The notes beneath the pieces were generated by a model. The model was not told the origin of the DNA and did not search any database. It was given only the letters and a program-made list of their open reading frames with translations. Shown here one piece after another: positions 1-8,124 of a DNA stretch of 64,000 nucleotides. Position numbers and translations under genes: made by a program. The DNA lies in assembly GCA_050260775.1 (NCBI GenBank), contig JBLNCP010000011.1, positions 1-64,000 on the forward strand, written 5' to 3'. How positions within the stretch are numbered: position 1 is the stretch's first letter; each line of letters opens with the position of its first letter. Source of the stretch: CALABS01 sp050260775. Lineage in GTDB: Bacteria; Pseudomonadota; Alphaproteobacteria; Rhodospirillales; Magnetospirillaceae.

Positions 1-48
1 ACGAGCTGAGGGCGAAACGCCTTCAGGGGTCGAAAAAGTGAAGGCCTA

Positions 49-155
49 ATCCAGAAAGGATAGCATCATGGCTGACAACGTTACCCTCTCCTCCGCCCTC
101 CGCTCCAACCTGCTGTCGCTCCAGAAGACCGGTGATCTGGTCAACCGGACCAACA
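49..155 (+). repeat. 107-bp direct repeat, copy 1 (flagellin leader and 5' end)
   Basis: This stretch, covering the ribosome site and the first 29 codons of the first flagellin gene, matches positions 1195-1301 base for base. Perfect identity at third codon positions points to recent duplication or ongoing gene conversion between the two flagellin genes. Confidence 0.9.
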
Positions 156-943
156 GCCGCCTGTCGACCGGCCTGAAGGTCGCCTCCGCCATCGACGACG
201 CCGTCGCCTACTTCCAGGCGAAGGGGCTGTCGGACCGCGCCAGCGACCTGACCGTGCGCAAGGACGGCATCGACCAGGGCATCAGCACCGTGAAGTCGGC
301 GATCACCGGCCTCGAGGCGATCGAAAAGACCCTGGTGCAGATGAAGGGTGTGGCGCTGAGCGCCAAGGCGGCGACCAATACCGAGCGCGCCGATCTGACC
401 AAGCAGTTCAACACTCTGGCCCTTCAGTTGAACAACCTGGCCAATGACGCCTCTTATCAGGGACTCAACCTGATCAACAGCACCGCAGCCAAGCTCAAGG
501 TCGAGTTCTCGGACAAGAGCGCCGCGGTTCTCACCATCAACGGCGTGAACGCTCAAATCGGTACGTTGCCCGGCACGTCAGCGCTTGGCGGCACCAGCGC
601 AGCTTCGAACGTGGCAAGTGTTCTCGCCGGTGCGGCGTGGAACACCGTGTCCGCCGCGGTGTCGAAGTTCGACGCGGTGATCAAGTCCCTCGACAGCGCC
701 GTGATCAGCGTCCGGTCCAGCACCAAGACGCTGGGTACCAACGTGGCGCTGCTGCAGACCCGCTTGGACTTCACCAAGCAGTACGTCAACAACCTGAAGG
801 AAGGCTCGGACAAGCTGACGCTGGCCGACCTCAACGAGGAAGGCGCCAACCTGGTGTCGCTGCAGACCCGTCAGCAGCTCGGCATCCAGGCGCTGTCCTT
901 CGCCGGTCAACAGGAACAGGGGGTGCTGGCGCTCTTCCGCTAA
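68..943 (+). CDS. fliC: Flagellin, first copy
   Basis: A 291-residue flagellin, the filament subunit exported by the flagellar type III system. The N-terminal 100 residues and the last 95 residues are the conserved helical D0/D1 segments (start MADNVTLSSALRSN, end QQEQGVLALFR). The only region that differs strongly from the next gene is the short centre, around residues 165-195. It is short for a flagellin, with a minimal surface domain, as is common in Alphaproteobacteria. The start follows an AAAGGA ribosome site and the same leader precedes the second copy. Its promoter lies at or beyond the window edge. It sits at the head of a glycosylation island, so Ser and Thr residues in the centre are likely modified; that is an inference. 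Confidence 0.95.
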   Translation: MADNVTLSSALRSNLLSLQKTGDLVNRTNSRLSTGLKVASAIDDAVAYFQAKGLSDRASDLTVRKDGIDQGISTVKSAITGLEAIEKTLVQMKGVALSAKAATNTERADLTKQFNTLALQLNNLANDASYQGLNLINSTAAKLKVEFSDKSAAVLTINGVNAQIGTLPGTSALGGTSAASNVASVLAGAAWNTVSAAVSKFDAVIKSLDSAVISVRSSTKTLGTNVALLQTRLDFTKQYVNNLKEGSDKLTLADLNEEGANLVSLQTRQQLGIQALSFAGQQEQGVLALFR

Positions 944-1194
944 GCCCCTGATACATAAGGCGGCGTGACCGGGAACCCGGTCCGCCGGCCCAAGGCCAGA
1001 ACGCCCGGACGGTGGGGGAGAAATCCTCTGCCGGCCGTGGTGCTGCTTTCCCTTGAAGGGAAGGCTCCTTTGGAGTAGGGTATGTCTCACATGGAGAGTT
1101 GACCGCACACCGTTGCGAGCTAAAGCCCTCCATCGAGGTTTCGGTCGCACCAGAAGACGAAACGTCTTCCCCGGCCGGGATAGTGAAGAGCCTT

Positions 1195-1301
1195 ATCCAG
1201 AAAGGATAGCATCATGGCTGACAACGTTACCCTCTCCTCCGCCCTCCGCTCCAACCTGCTGTCGCTCCAGAAGACCGGTGATCTGGTCAACCGGACCAAC
1301 A
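1195..1301 (+). repeat. 107-bp direct repeat, copy 2 (flagellin leader and 5' end)
   Basis: Second copy of the block at 49-155. The identity extends about 19 bases upstream of the start codon and includes the ribosome site, so both mRNAs share a 5' leader end. A shared leader would let both transcripts be controlled together after transcription; FlbT is known to act on flagellin leaders in Caulobacter, but no flbT is seen here. Confidence 0.9.
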
Positions 1302-2074
1302 ACCGTCTGTCGACCGGCCTGAAGGTCGCCTCCGCCATCGACGACGCCGTCGCCTACTTCCAGGCGAAGGGTCTGTCGGATCGCGCCGGTGACTTGACCG
1401 TGCGCAAGGACGGCATCGACCAGGGCATCAGCACCGTGAAGTCGGCAGTGACCGGCCTCGAGGCGATCGAAAAGACCCTGGTGCAGATGAAAGGTGTGGT
1501 GCTGAGCGCCAAGTCGGCGACCAACGCCGAGCGCGTCGACCTGACCAAGCAGTTCACCACGCTGGCCACCCAGCTGAACAACCTGGCCAACGACGCGTCG
1601 TACCAGGGCCTCAACCTGATCAACAGCACCGCTTCGAAGCTCAAGGTCGAGTTCTCCGACAAGAGCGCCGCGGTTCTGACCATCCAGGGCGTGGACGCTC
1701 AGACCTCCAAGCTGGCCGGCATCGGCCAGAAGGCTTCGAACGCCGCCACGGCGCTCGCCACCACCAACTGGAGCAAGGTGTCCGCCGCCGTCTCGAAGTT
1801 CGACGCGGTGATCAAGGCCCTCGACAGCGCGGTGACCAGCGTTCGTTCCAGCACCAAGACGCTGGGTACCAACGTGGCGTTGCTGCAGACCCGCCTGGAC
1901 TTCACCAAGCAGTACGTCAACAACCTGAAGGAAGGCTCGGACAAGCTGACGCTCGCCGACCTCAACGAGGAAGGCGCCAACCTGGTGTCGCTGCAGACCC
2001 GTCAGCAGCTCGGCATCCAGGCGCTGTCCTTCGCCGGCCAGCAGGAGCAGGGCGTGCTGGCGCTGTTCCGCTAA
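1214..2074 (+). CDS. fliC: Flagellin, second copy
   Basis: A 286-residue flagellin paralogous to the gene at 68-943. The last 78 residues are identical in the two proteins and the first 100 differ at only a few positions. The central segment (residues about 165-190) differs in sequence and is five residues shorter. A 270-base spacer separates the copies, and a strong intrinsic terminator follows this one, so the two genes can be transcribed together or separately. The start is fixed by the AAAGGA site shared with the first copy. Mixed filaments built from both subunits are likely. Confidence 0.95.
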   Translation: MADNVTLSSALRSNLLSLQKTGDLVNRTNNRLSTGLKVASAIDDAVAYFQAKGLSDRAGDLTVRKDGIDQGISTVKSAVTGLEAIEKTLVQMKGVVLSAKSATNAERVDLTKQFTTLATQLNNLANDASYQGLNLINSTASKLKVEFSDKSAAVLTIQGVDAQTSKLAGIGQKASNAATALATTNWSKVSAAVSKFDAVIKALDSAVTSVRSSTKTLGTNVALLQTRLDFTKQYVNNLKEGSDKLTLADLNEEGANLVSLQTRQQLGIQALSFAGQQEQGVLALFR

Positions 2075-2102
2075 TCGCGGTCAGCCTGGTAGTCGATTGG
2101 GG

Positions 2103-2130
2103 GAGGGCCGCAAGGCCCTCCTTCTTTTTT
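2103..2130 (+). terminator. Intrinsic terminator after the flagellin genes
   Basis: A 7-bp GC-rich stem (GAGGGCC / GGCCCTC, loop GCAA) is followed by CTTCTTTTTT, a standard rho-independent terminator 28 bases after the second flagellin stop codon. Confidence 0.9.
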
Positions 2131-2249
2131 GCCTGTTTCTCCGTGCATTCGCCCGGCCGGTGCCGGTCCGAATTCACAATGCGTTAACGGTGTCACCGTA
2201 GCATGGTCGGCAATGCTATGTGCGCCGCCAAGGGACGCAGGAGAAGACC

Positions 2250-2669
2250 ATGAGCTATCCCAACATGCGTGGGGGCTACCAGACGACGCCGTCGGGTGGC
2301 AATCCGCGGCAAACCGAGGCCTGGGCGCTGACCGAGGCGGCGCGGCGGATGCTCGATGCCAAGACCCGCGGCCCCGGCGACGAGCTGCTGGGCGCGGTTC
2401 GTCTCAACTGGCGCCTGTGGACGATCTTCCAGGCCGAGCTGTCTTCGCCCGAATGTCCGCTGCCGGACGATATCCGGTCCAACATGCTGTCGCTGGCCAA
2501 CTTCGTCGACAAGACGACGGTCGATCTCATCGCCGATCCCCAGCCGCAGAAGCTCGACATCCTGATCACCATCAACCGCAACATCGCCGCCGGCCTGTTC
2601 ACCAATCCCGAGGAAGCCAGCCCGCCGGCTCCCGGGGCCGCCGCCGGATTGTCCGACCTGAGCGCCTGA
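2250..2669 (+). CDS. flaF: Flagellar biosynthesis regulator FlaF
   Basis: A 139-residue protein matching the FlaF family, which in Alphaproteobacteria promotes flagellin translation and secretion and usually acts against FlbT. Visible family features are the segment around residues 45-110 with RLNWRLWTIFQAEL and LANFVDKTTVDLI. The ATG at 2250 has an AGGAG site six bases upstream; an in-frame GTG at 2220 lacks one. FlaF is normally followed by flbT; here a TPR glycosyltransferase-like gene follows after 39 bases, so flbT must lie elsewhere or be absent. Confidence 0.88.
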   Translation: MSYPNMRGGYQTTPSGGNPRQTEAWALTEAARRMLDAKTRGPGDELLGAVRLNWRLWTIFQAELSSPECPLPDDIRSNMLSLANFVDKTTVDLIADPQPQKLDILITINRNIAAGLFTNPEEASPPAPGAAAGLSDLSA

Positions 2670-2708
2670 TTCGCCCCCGGGCCCAATTGCCGAAGGAAAC
2701 CTTGCCCC

Positions 2709-4580
2709 ATGGATAGTCGCCAATCCTGCCAAGGCGGGATCCTTGAGAGCATCGCGCCGCTCCTGCACGAGGGCAACCTTCCCCAGGCATTGGAATTGGC
2801 CGAGGCCGCCCTGGCCGGCAGCGGCGATCCCACCGAGGCCATCTGTGCGCTGGCCGTGATCGCCGCCCGCCAGGGCCGCATCGCCAGCGCGATCGAATTG
2901 TTCGAGAAGGTGCTGGATCTGCCGGGGCGCCCGGCCGATGTTCCCGAGGTCCTGGCCGTCCTCCAATGCCTTGCCGGCAACGTGGCCGACGCCCTCTATT
3001 ACGCCAAGCTGTCGACTACCGTGCCGCAGGATGGCCACCTCCTGGCGTTGTTCGGTCCCGGGTTCCCCCAGTTCGCCGCCGCCTTCGCCCAGATGGGGCA
3101 CAAGCCGATGATGCGTCAGGCGCGCGATCTGGCCGATGCCGGCAAGTACGAGGCCGCGCTGGCCCAGGTCGAGCAGCACCTCCAGCTCAATCGCGCCGAT
3201 GTCGAGGCGCTCGACCTCCACAGCCTGATCCTGTGCCAGCTCGGACGCTACACCGAGGCCATCGCGGTGTTGCGCAGCGTGCTCACCATGGCCGGCCCGT
3301 CGGCCACCCTGATGTCGCGCCTGGGCGACTGCCTGCTGAAGAGCGGCGAACTGGAGGAGGCGGTCTCGCTGCACCGCGCCGCCGTGCGGCGGGCGCCCAA
3401 GGCCCAGAGCCTGTGGGCGGCCATGCTCCATTGCTGGTCGTATGCGCCGTTCTCGGATGGCGCGGCCTGGAGCGAGGCGCTTGCCGCCTGGGACGACCTT
3501 CTGACGGAGGGCGCGCCCAAGACGACGCGGCCGTTCCCGCCGGCCGCCGGCAAGGACCGGCTGTGCGTCGCCTTCCTGTGCAGTGCGTTGCACGCCCCGG
3601 AGACGCGCCGGCTCATCGGTCGCCTCGCGGGGGGCTTCGACCGCAAGACGACGAAGGTGGTCGGCTTCGGCCGCGGCGAACTGGCCGACCCCGCCAACCT
3701 GTTCTATCGCGGCGCCTTCGACCGCTGGCGCAATACCGACAAGGTCGACGAGCTGACCCTGGCCCAGCTGGCCCGCGGCGAGGGGGTGGACGTGCTGATC
3801 GACGCCGACGGCCTGCTGGCGACCGAGCGCTTCAGTCTGTTCTCGCGCAAGGCCGCTCCCCTGCAATTCGCTTGGCTCGGGGGCGGGCGCGGCTGGATGG
3901 CGCCCGGCGCCCACGGCGACCTCGCCCGCGAGCCCGGGCTGGGCTGCGGCGCGCTGCTGCTGGAGCGCGCCACCGCCGCCGCCACCGGCCTGCCGGCCGC
4001 CACCGCGGGGCGGATCACCTTCGGTGCGGATGTCGCGCTCGCCGAACTCAACATGGAAGTCGTGCGGGTGTGGAGCGAGATCCTGCACGCCGTCCCCGAA
4101 TCGGTCCTCGTCCTGGCCGATCGCGGCCTCAGCGGCACCCCGGCCATCGACCGCCTGGTCGACCGTTTCGGCAATCTCGGCGTGGCCCATCGCATCGAGG
4201 TGGCCGAGGCTCTGGAAGGCGGGGGATTCTTCGAGCAGGTCGATATCGCCCTGGCACCCTTCCCGGTCGCCCGCCCGGCGCCGGCCGGGGCGGCGTTGTC
4301 TCTGGGCGTGCCCGTCATCGCCCATGCCGCGGGCGGTGCCGCCGTGCTGGCCGCCACGCTGGCCCGCGCCCTGCCCGAGGGCGAGCGCATGGTGTCGGGC
4401 ACCCTGGCCGGCTACGTCGACAATGCCGTGGCCTGGGCCGCCGACATCGCCGCCCTCGCCAAGTTCAGGGAGGAAGCGCCCGCGAAACTGGCCACGTCGC
4501 CGGTCTTCGACGCCAACGCCTTCGCGGCGGAGTGGGAGCGGTTCTTCCGCGCGCGGCTGGCCTCGACCCGTGGGGAATGA
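2709..4580 (+). CDS. TPR protein with SPINDLY/GT41-like (O-GlcNAc transferase-type) C-terminal region
   Basis: A 623-residue cytoplasmic protein. Residues about 10-260 form TPR-like helical repeats (for example LAEAALAGSGDPTEAICALA and YTEAIAVLRSVL). Residues about 275-615 resemble the catalytic region of SPINDLY/O-GlcNAc transferases: the segment VDVLIDADGL followed by FSRKAAPLQFAWLG near residues 360-393 corresponds to the family's typical D-L-x-G-H and R-x-A-P-x-Q-x-x-W-x-G block, though the usual G-H of the first part is lost. The gene lies between flaF and maf and overlaps neither, with one base between its stop codon and the maf start. Its position suggests that it modifies flagellin or another flagellar protein. 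The degenerate motif leaves open that it is a scaffold instead. Confidence 0.75.
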   Translation: MDSRQSCQGGILESIAPLLHEGNLPQALELAEAALAGSGDPTEAICALAVIAARQGRIASAIELFEKVLDLPGRPADVPEVLAVLQCLAGNVADALYYAKLSTTVPQDGHLLALFGPGFPQFAAAFAQMGHKPMMRQARDLADAGKYEAALAQVEQHLQLNRADVEALDLHSLILCQLGRYTEAIAVLRSVLTMAGPSATLMSRLGDCLLKSGELEEAVSLHRAAVRRAPKAQSLWAAMLHCWSYAPFSDGAAWSEALAAWDDLLTEGAPKTTRPFPPAAGKDRLCVAFLCSALHAPETRRLIGRLAGGFDRKTTKVVGFGRGELADPANLFYRGAFDRWRNTDKVDELTLAQLARGEGVDVLIDADGLLATERFSLFSRKAAPLQFAWLGGGRGWMAPGAHGDLAREPGLGCGALLLERATAAATGLPAATAGRITFGADVALAELNMEVVRVWSEILHAVPESVLVLADRGLSGTPAIDRLVDRFGNLGVAHRIEVAEALEGGGFFEQVDIALAPFPVARPAPAGAALSLGVPVIAHAAGGAAVLAATLARALPEGERMVSGTLAGYVDNAVAWAADIAALAKFREEAPAKLATSPVFDANAFAAEWERFFRARLASTRGE

Positions 4581-4581
4581 C

Positions 4582-6588
4582 ATGGCCAATGAGGGTCTGT
4601 ACGAACGCAACCTGAGCGCCTTCGCCGCCCGCTTTCCCCTGATCCACAGCCAGATCATCGCGATCACCGAACCGGTCAGCGAGATCGTGTTCGACCAGGG
4701 TGAGGCCGTCGACATCGACATCCGGGCCGGGCGCCTGTACGGCGGCGACGGCTGCAGCTCGGCGCGGGCCCAGGCCGAGGATTTCATCGCCCACCCGGTC
4801 CAGACCGGCTACAACATCCCGACGACCTGCCTGTCGGACAGCATGCTGACGCGCCGGCTTCATCAGGCGCTGGTCAACAGCATGGCCGATCACCGGGTCG
4901 ACGAATTGAGCCCCCGGCCGGTGACGCGGACCGGCTTCGCCTTCGTCCTCGGCTGCGGCCTCGGCCACCACCTGCCGGTGCTGGTTGAGAAGCTCGATGC
5001 GCCGCACATCGTGGTGTGCGAGGCCTTCGTCGAATTCCTGCGCGCCTCGCTCCATGCCATCGACTGGGCCCAGCTGATCGAGCGCTGTGACGAGAAGGGC
5101 AAGACCCTGCACATCGTCTGCGCCAATTCGCCGGCGCGCATGCTGAACGGGATCGGCGCGGTGATGACCGAAGTCGGCCCCATGTTCCTCGACGGCAGCT
5201 ACTTCCTGCAGCATTACGGTTTCTGGCTGTACGACGAGGTCCATCGCCTGCTCGTCAACGAGCTGCCCCGCCAGATGGTGGCGCGCGGCTACTACGAAGA
5301 CGAGCGCAAGATGCTGCGCAACGCCGCCACCAACCTGCACCGGCAGACCTTCCACCTCCAGGAGGGCGAATACCGGCTGTGCCACGACGCGCCGGCATTC
5401 CTGGTGGGGGCGGGGCCGTCCATCGACCAGGACATCGAGACCATCCGCAAGTGGCGCGACCACGCCGTCCTCTTCTCGTCCGGTTCGGCGCTGCAGGTGC
5501 TGCTGCGCAACGGCATCATCCCCGACTACCATACCGAGCTGGAGAACACCTACAGCGTCTACGAGAAGCTGGCGCACATCCTCGAGGACAACGCCCACCT
5601 GTTCCCGGACGGGGTGTTCCGCGGCATCAAGCTGATCGCCTCGGCGACGCTCAATCCCAATTCCATGCCGCTCTTCGACGACATCACGCTGTTCTTCCGC
5701 GATTCGTCGTGTTCCACCCTGGCCTTTGCCGGCCGCCACCGGATCCTGAGGGGGGCGGCGCCGACCGTCGCCAACACCTCGCTCACCGCCGCGGTCCACA
5801 TGGGCTTCCGCGAGATCTACATGTTCGGGTTCGATTGCGGGTGGCGGGACGAGACGGCCCACCACACCAAGGACTCGATCTACTACACGTCGGACACCTT
5901 CAAGACCGACAAGATGATCAACGAGTACACGCTGCCCGGCAATTTCGGCGGCACCATGGGCTCCAGCATGATCTTCGACTGGAGCCGCAGCATGCTGGAG
6001 GAGGCCTTGGCGGCCTTCTGCCCCACCGCCTTCAACTGCAGTGACGGCGCCCTGATCAACGGCGCGGTGCCCAAGGTCGGCGAGAGCATCGATTTGAGCG
6101 CCCGGCCGATCGACCGCGCCGCCGTCCTCAAGCGCATCCACGACGACAATCGCTTCTTCCGCGCCGGGGAATATCTGGCCGACATCGACATGGCGCCGCT
6201 GCGGAGCGAGTTCGATCGCTTCCAGGAGCGGATCTTCGCCGTGATCGACGAGGCGAAGGCCGGGGGGTGGGAGTTCGCCCAATTCGCCGACGGCATGTGG
6301 TCGGCCCTGCGGGCCATCGAGCTCGGCAAGGATTTCAGCGTGGTCGGCCTCATCCATTACGCGACCCTGGGCTTCCTCAAGCAGGCCTGCGTCTTCCTCA
6401 ACCGCATTCCCGACGAGGCCAAGCGCCAGGCCGTGACGATGGATTTCTACGACGCCTTCCGCGACCTGCACGCGGTCATGCTCGACGAGGGCCGCCAGCT
6501 CATCGACGAGATCGCCGGCATGGTCGCCGGCACCCTCGATCCCGAATGGACGAAGGGCCTGCCGACCGTCCCGGGCACCACCTACTGA
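4582..6588 (+). CDS. maf: Motility accessory factor (Maf) family, flagellin glycosyltransferase-like
   Basis: A 668-residue protein of the Maf/DUF115 family, which transfers nonulosonic acids such as pseudaminic acid onto flagellin before export. The central Rossmann-like DUF115 block is visible from about residue 270 (LVGAGPSIDQDIETIR, then SSGSALQVLLRNGIIPDY and MFGFDCGW near residue 415). The chosen start begins MANEGLYERN and lies just after the preceding stop codon, which indicates one transcript with the TPR gene. The C-terminal 200 residues are helical. With pseB and pseC nearby, the donor sugar is most likely CMP-pseudaminic acid, by inference. Confidence 0.88.
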   Translation: MANEGLYERNLSAFAARFPLIHSQIIAITEPVSEIVFDQGEAVDIDIRAGRLYGGDGCSSARAQAEDFIAHPVQTGYNIPTTCLSDSMLTRRLHQALVNSMADHRVDELSPRPVTRTGFAFVLGCGLGHHLPVLVEKLDAPHIVVCEAFVEFLRASLHAIDWAQLIERCDEKGKTLHIVCANSPARMLNGIGAVMTEVGPMFLDGSYFLQHYGFWLYDEVHRLLVNELPRQMVARGYYEDERKMLRNAATNLHRQTFHLQEGEYRLCHDAPAFLVGAGPSIDQDIETIRKWRDHAVLFSSGSALQVLLRNGIIPDYHTELENTYSVYEKLAHILEDNAHLFPDGVFRGIKLIASATLNPNSMPLFDDITLFFRDSSCSTLAFAGRHRILRGAAPTVANTSLTAAVHMGFREIYMFGFDCGWRDETAHHTKDSIYYTSDTFKTDKMINEYTLPGNFGGTMGSSMIFDWSRSMLEEALAAFCPTAFNCSDGALINGAVPKVGESIDLSARPIDRAAVLKRIHDDNRFFRAGEYLADIDMAPLRSEFDRFQERIFAVIDEAKAGGWEFAQFADGMWSALRAIELGKDFSVVGLIHYATLGFLKQACVFLNRIPDEAKRQAVTMDFYDAFRDLHAVMLDEGRQLIDEIAGMVAGTLDPEWTKGLPTVPGTTY

Positions 6589-6595
6589 GGCCGCG

Positions 6596-7423
6596 ATGAC
6601 CACCGCGGTGATCGTCCAGGCGCGGATGTCCTCGACCCGGCTTCCCGGCAAGGTGCTGCTGCCCTTGGCCGGGCGCAGCGTGCTGGCGCATGTGCTGACC
6701 CGCTGCCAGGCTATTCCGGGCGCCGACGTGGTGGTCTGCGCCACCGTGGGCACGCCCGATTGCGATCCGGTCGCCGCCGAGGCAAGCCGTTGTGGCGCCG
6801 AGGTGTTCCGGGGCGACGAGAGCGACGTGCTGGGGCGCTACCTCGCCGCCGCCGACATGGTCAAGGCCGACCGGGTGATGCGGGTGACCAGCGATTGCCC
6901 GTGGATCGACCCGGACATCTGCGGCGCGGTGCTGCGCCTGCACGCCGACCGGCGTGTCGACTATGCCTGCAACAACATGCCGCCCAGCTGGCCGCACGGT
7001 CTCGACTGCGAGGCCTTCACCACGGCGGCGTTGCGGCAGGCCGACAGGGCGACCAGCGTCGCGCATGACCGCGAGCACGTCACGCCGTACCTGCGCAACC
7101 GGCCGGAATTCTCCAAGATGTCCCTGCGCGGGCCGGGGGGGTGGTGGGCCGGGCTGCGCTGGACGCTGGACACGCCGCAGGATTACGATTTCTTCCAGCG
7201 CGTCCACGCGTTGCTTCCCGCCGGGCTTCCCGCCGACGCCGCCGTTCCCGGCATGGCAGGGCTCGGGGCCGTGCTTGCCGCGCATCCCGGGCTGGTCGGG
7301 ATCAACGGTGATGCCAGCCTGCACCATGGCGTCAATTCGGAAGCGCCCTCGGCCCCGTTCGAGGCATACCTGCCCGGGCTGGCCGCCGACCTCGCCACCC
7401 TGGCCGGCTGCGGCGAGGCATGA
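6596..7423 (+). CDS. spsF: SpsF-like cytidylyltransferase family protein
   Basis: A 275-residue nucleotidyltransferase-fold protein. The N-terminus carries the signature QARMSSTRLPGKVL, with the RVTSDCPWIDP motif near residue 100, both typical of SpsF/acylneuraminate cytidylyltransferases. It starts seven bases after maf and its stop overlaps the start of the next gene by four bases, so it is in the same operon. It could supply the CMP-activated sugar used by Maf, filling the PseF role, or activate a different sugar. The family assignment is firm; the substrate is inferred from context. Confidence 0.82.
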   Translation: MTTAVIVQARMSSTRLPGKVLLPLAGRSVLAHVLTRCQAIPGADVVVCATVGTPDCDPVAAEASRCGAEVFRGDESDVLGRYLAAADMVKADRVMRVTSDCPWIDPDICGAVLRLHADRRVDYACNNMPPSWPHGLDCEAFTTAALRQADRATSVAHDREHVTPYLRNRPEFSKMSLRGPGGWWAGLRWTLDTPQDYDFFQRVHALLPAGLPADAAVPGMAGLGAVLAAHPGLVGINGDASLHHGVNSEAPSAPFEAYLPGLAADLATLAGCGEA

Positions 7424-8124
7424 CGGCGCTCCACCCGCTTGCTCCCGACTTCACCATCCATCTGATGGAGGGCGGCCCCGAGGTCTCGCCCGCCATCATG
7501 GCCCTGGTCGATTCGCTGTGGCGCGAGGCGCAGGCCTCCAATCCCCGCCTGTTCGACGGACAGATCTTTGCCAGGAGCGCCCTGTCGATCGGGCCGTCGG
7601 GCTTGGTGCGCCGCCTCAGCGGATGGTTCGTTCCCTATCGGCTCTACCATGCCTGCCGCCGAGACCCCACCGTCGCCGAGGTGGTCGGTCTGCGTGCGGT
7701 CGGGGTAAGCGGCCGGTTGCGCGCGCCGGGCGGCTTCATCGTCGGCCGGCGGGCCGCCACCGTGATGGATGCGGGGCGGTGGGAATTGGTGCCGTCGGGG
7801 TCGATCGATTCCACGGCGGTGCACGGCGGCATCGTCGCCGCCGATGAGATCCTGGCCAACGAGCTGCGCGAGGAAGTCGGGCTCGGGCGCGACGCCCTGA
7901 CCGGCCCACCCGCGCCGTTGGCCTATGTCGAGGATGTGGGAACCGGTGTCGACGACGTGGCGTTCGAGCTCGGCACGCGCCTCGAGCTGCCGGCGATCCA
8001 GCGGGCGCATGCGCAAGCCGGCAAGGAATACGAGCTGCTGGGGATCACCACCGCCGCGGACTATCTCGCGCTTCCCGAGGATTGCTCGATCGCAACCTCC
8101 CGGGCGCTGCTGCGCGGGCTTTAG
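7420..8124 (+). CDS. Nudix-like hydrolase homologue with incomplete Nudix box
   Basis: A 234-residue protein, start overlapping the previous stop (ATGA). Residues about 125-155 resemble a Nudix fold, with PSGSIDS followed by NELREEVGL, which corresponds to the RELxEExG part of the Nudix box with the first Arg changed to Asn. The upstream glycine-glutamate half is interrupted by an insertion. Metal-binding glutamates of the EEVG part remain, so activity on a nucleoside-diphosphate sugar is possible but not shown. It ends in a four-base convergent overlap with the minus-strand gene at 8121-9182. Confidence 0.6.
   Translation: MTALHPLAPDFTIHLMEGGPEVSPAIMALVDSLWREAQASNPRLFDGQIFARSALSIGPSGLVRRLSGWFVPYRLYHACRRDPTVAEVVGLRAVGVSGRLRAPGGFIVGRRAATVMDAGRWELVPSGSIDSTAVHGGIVAADEILANELREEVGLGRDALTGPPAPLAYVEDVGTGVDDVAFELGTRLELPAIQRAHAQAGKEYELLGITTAADYLALPEDCSIATSRALLRGL

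Noticed and set aside
966..982. Hairpin after the first flagellin as a terminator
   Set aside because: GACCGGG/CCCGGTC has a two-base loop and no T-run, so it is not a usual terminator.
1092..1107. Possible sigma-54 promoter before the second flagellin
   Set aside because: GG-N10-GC spacing fits but the rest of the consensus is poor, and the distance to the gene (over 100 bases) is large.
1121..1150. Possible sigma-28 (FliA) promoter TAAAG... before the second flagellin
   Set aside because: The -10 region does not match GCCGATAA and the spacing is not right.
2193..4787. 864-residue minus-strand reading frame opposite the TPR/GT41 gene
   Set aside because: Composition is dominated by G, R, A, H and Q with no recognisable domain, and it is the complement of a clear protein. 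GC-rich genomes produce such shadows.
4465..6753. 762-residue minus-strand reading frame opposite maf
   Set aside because: V/G/D/H/R-rich composition without motifs, and the plus strand encodes a recognisable Maf protein.
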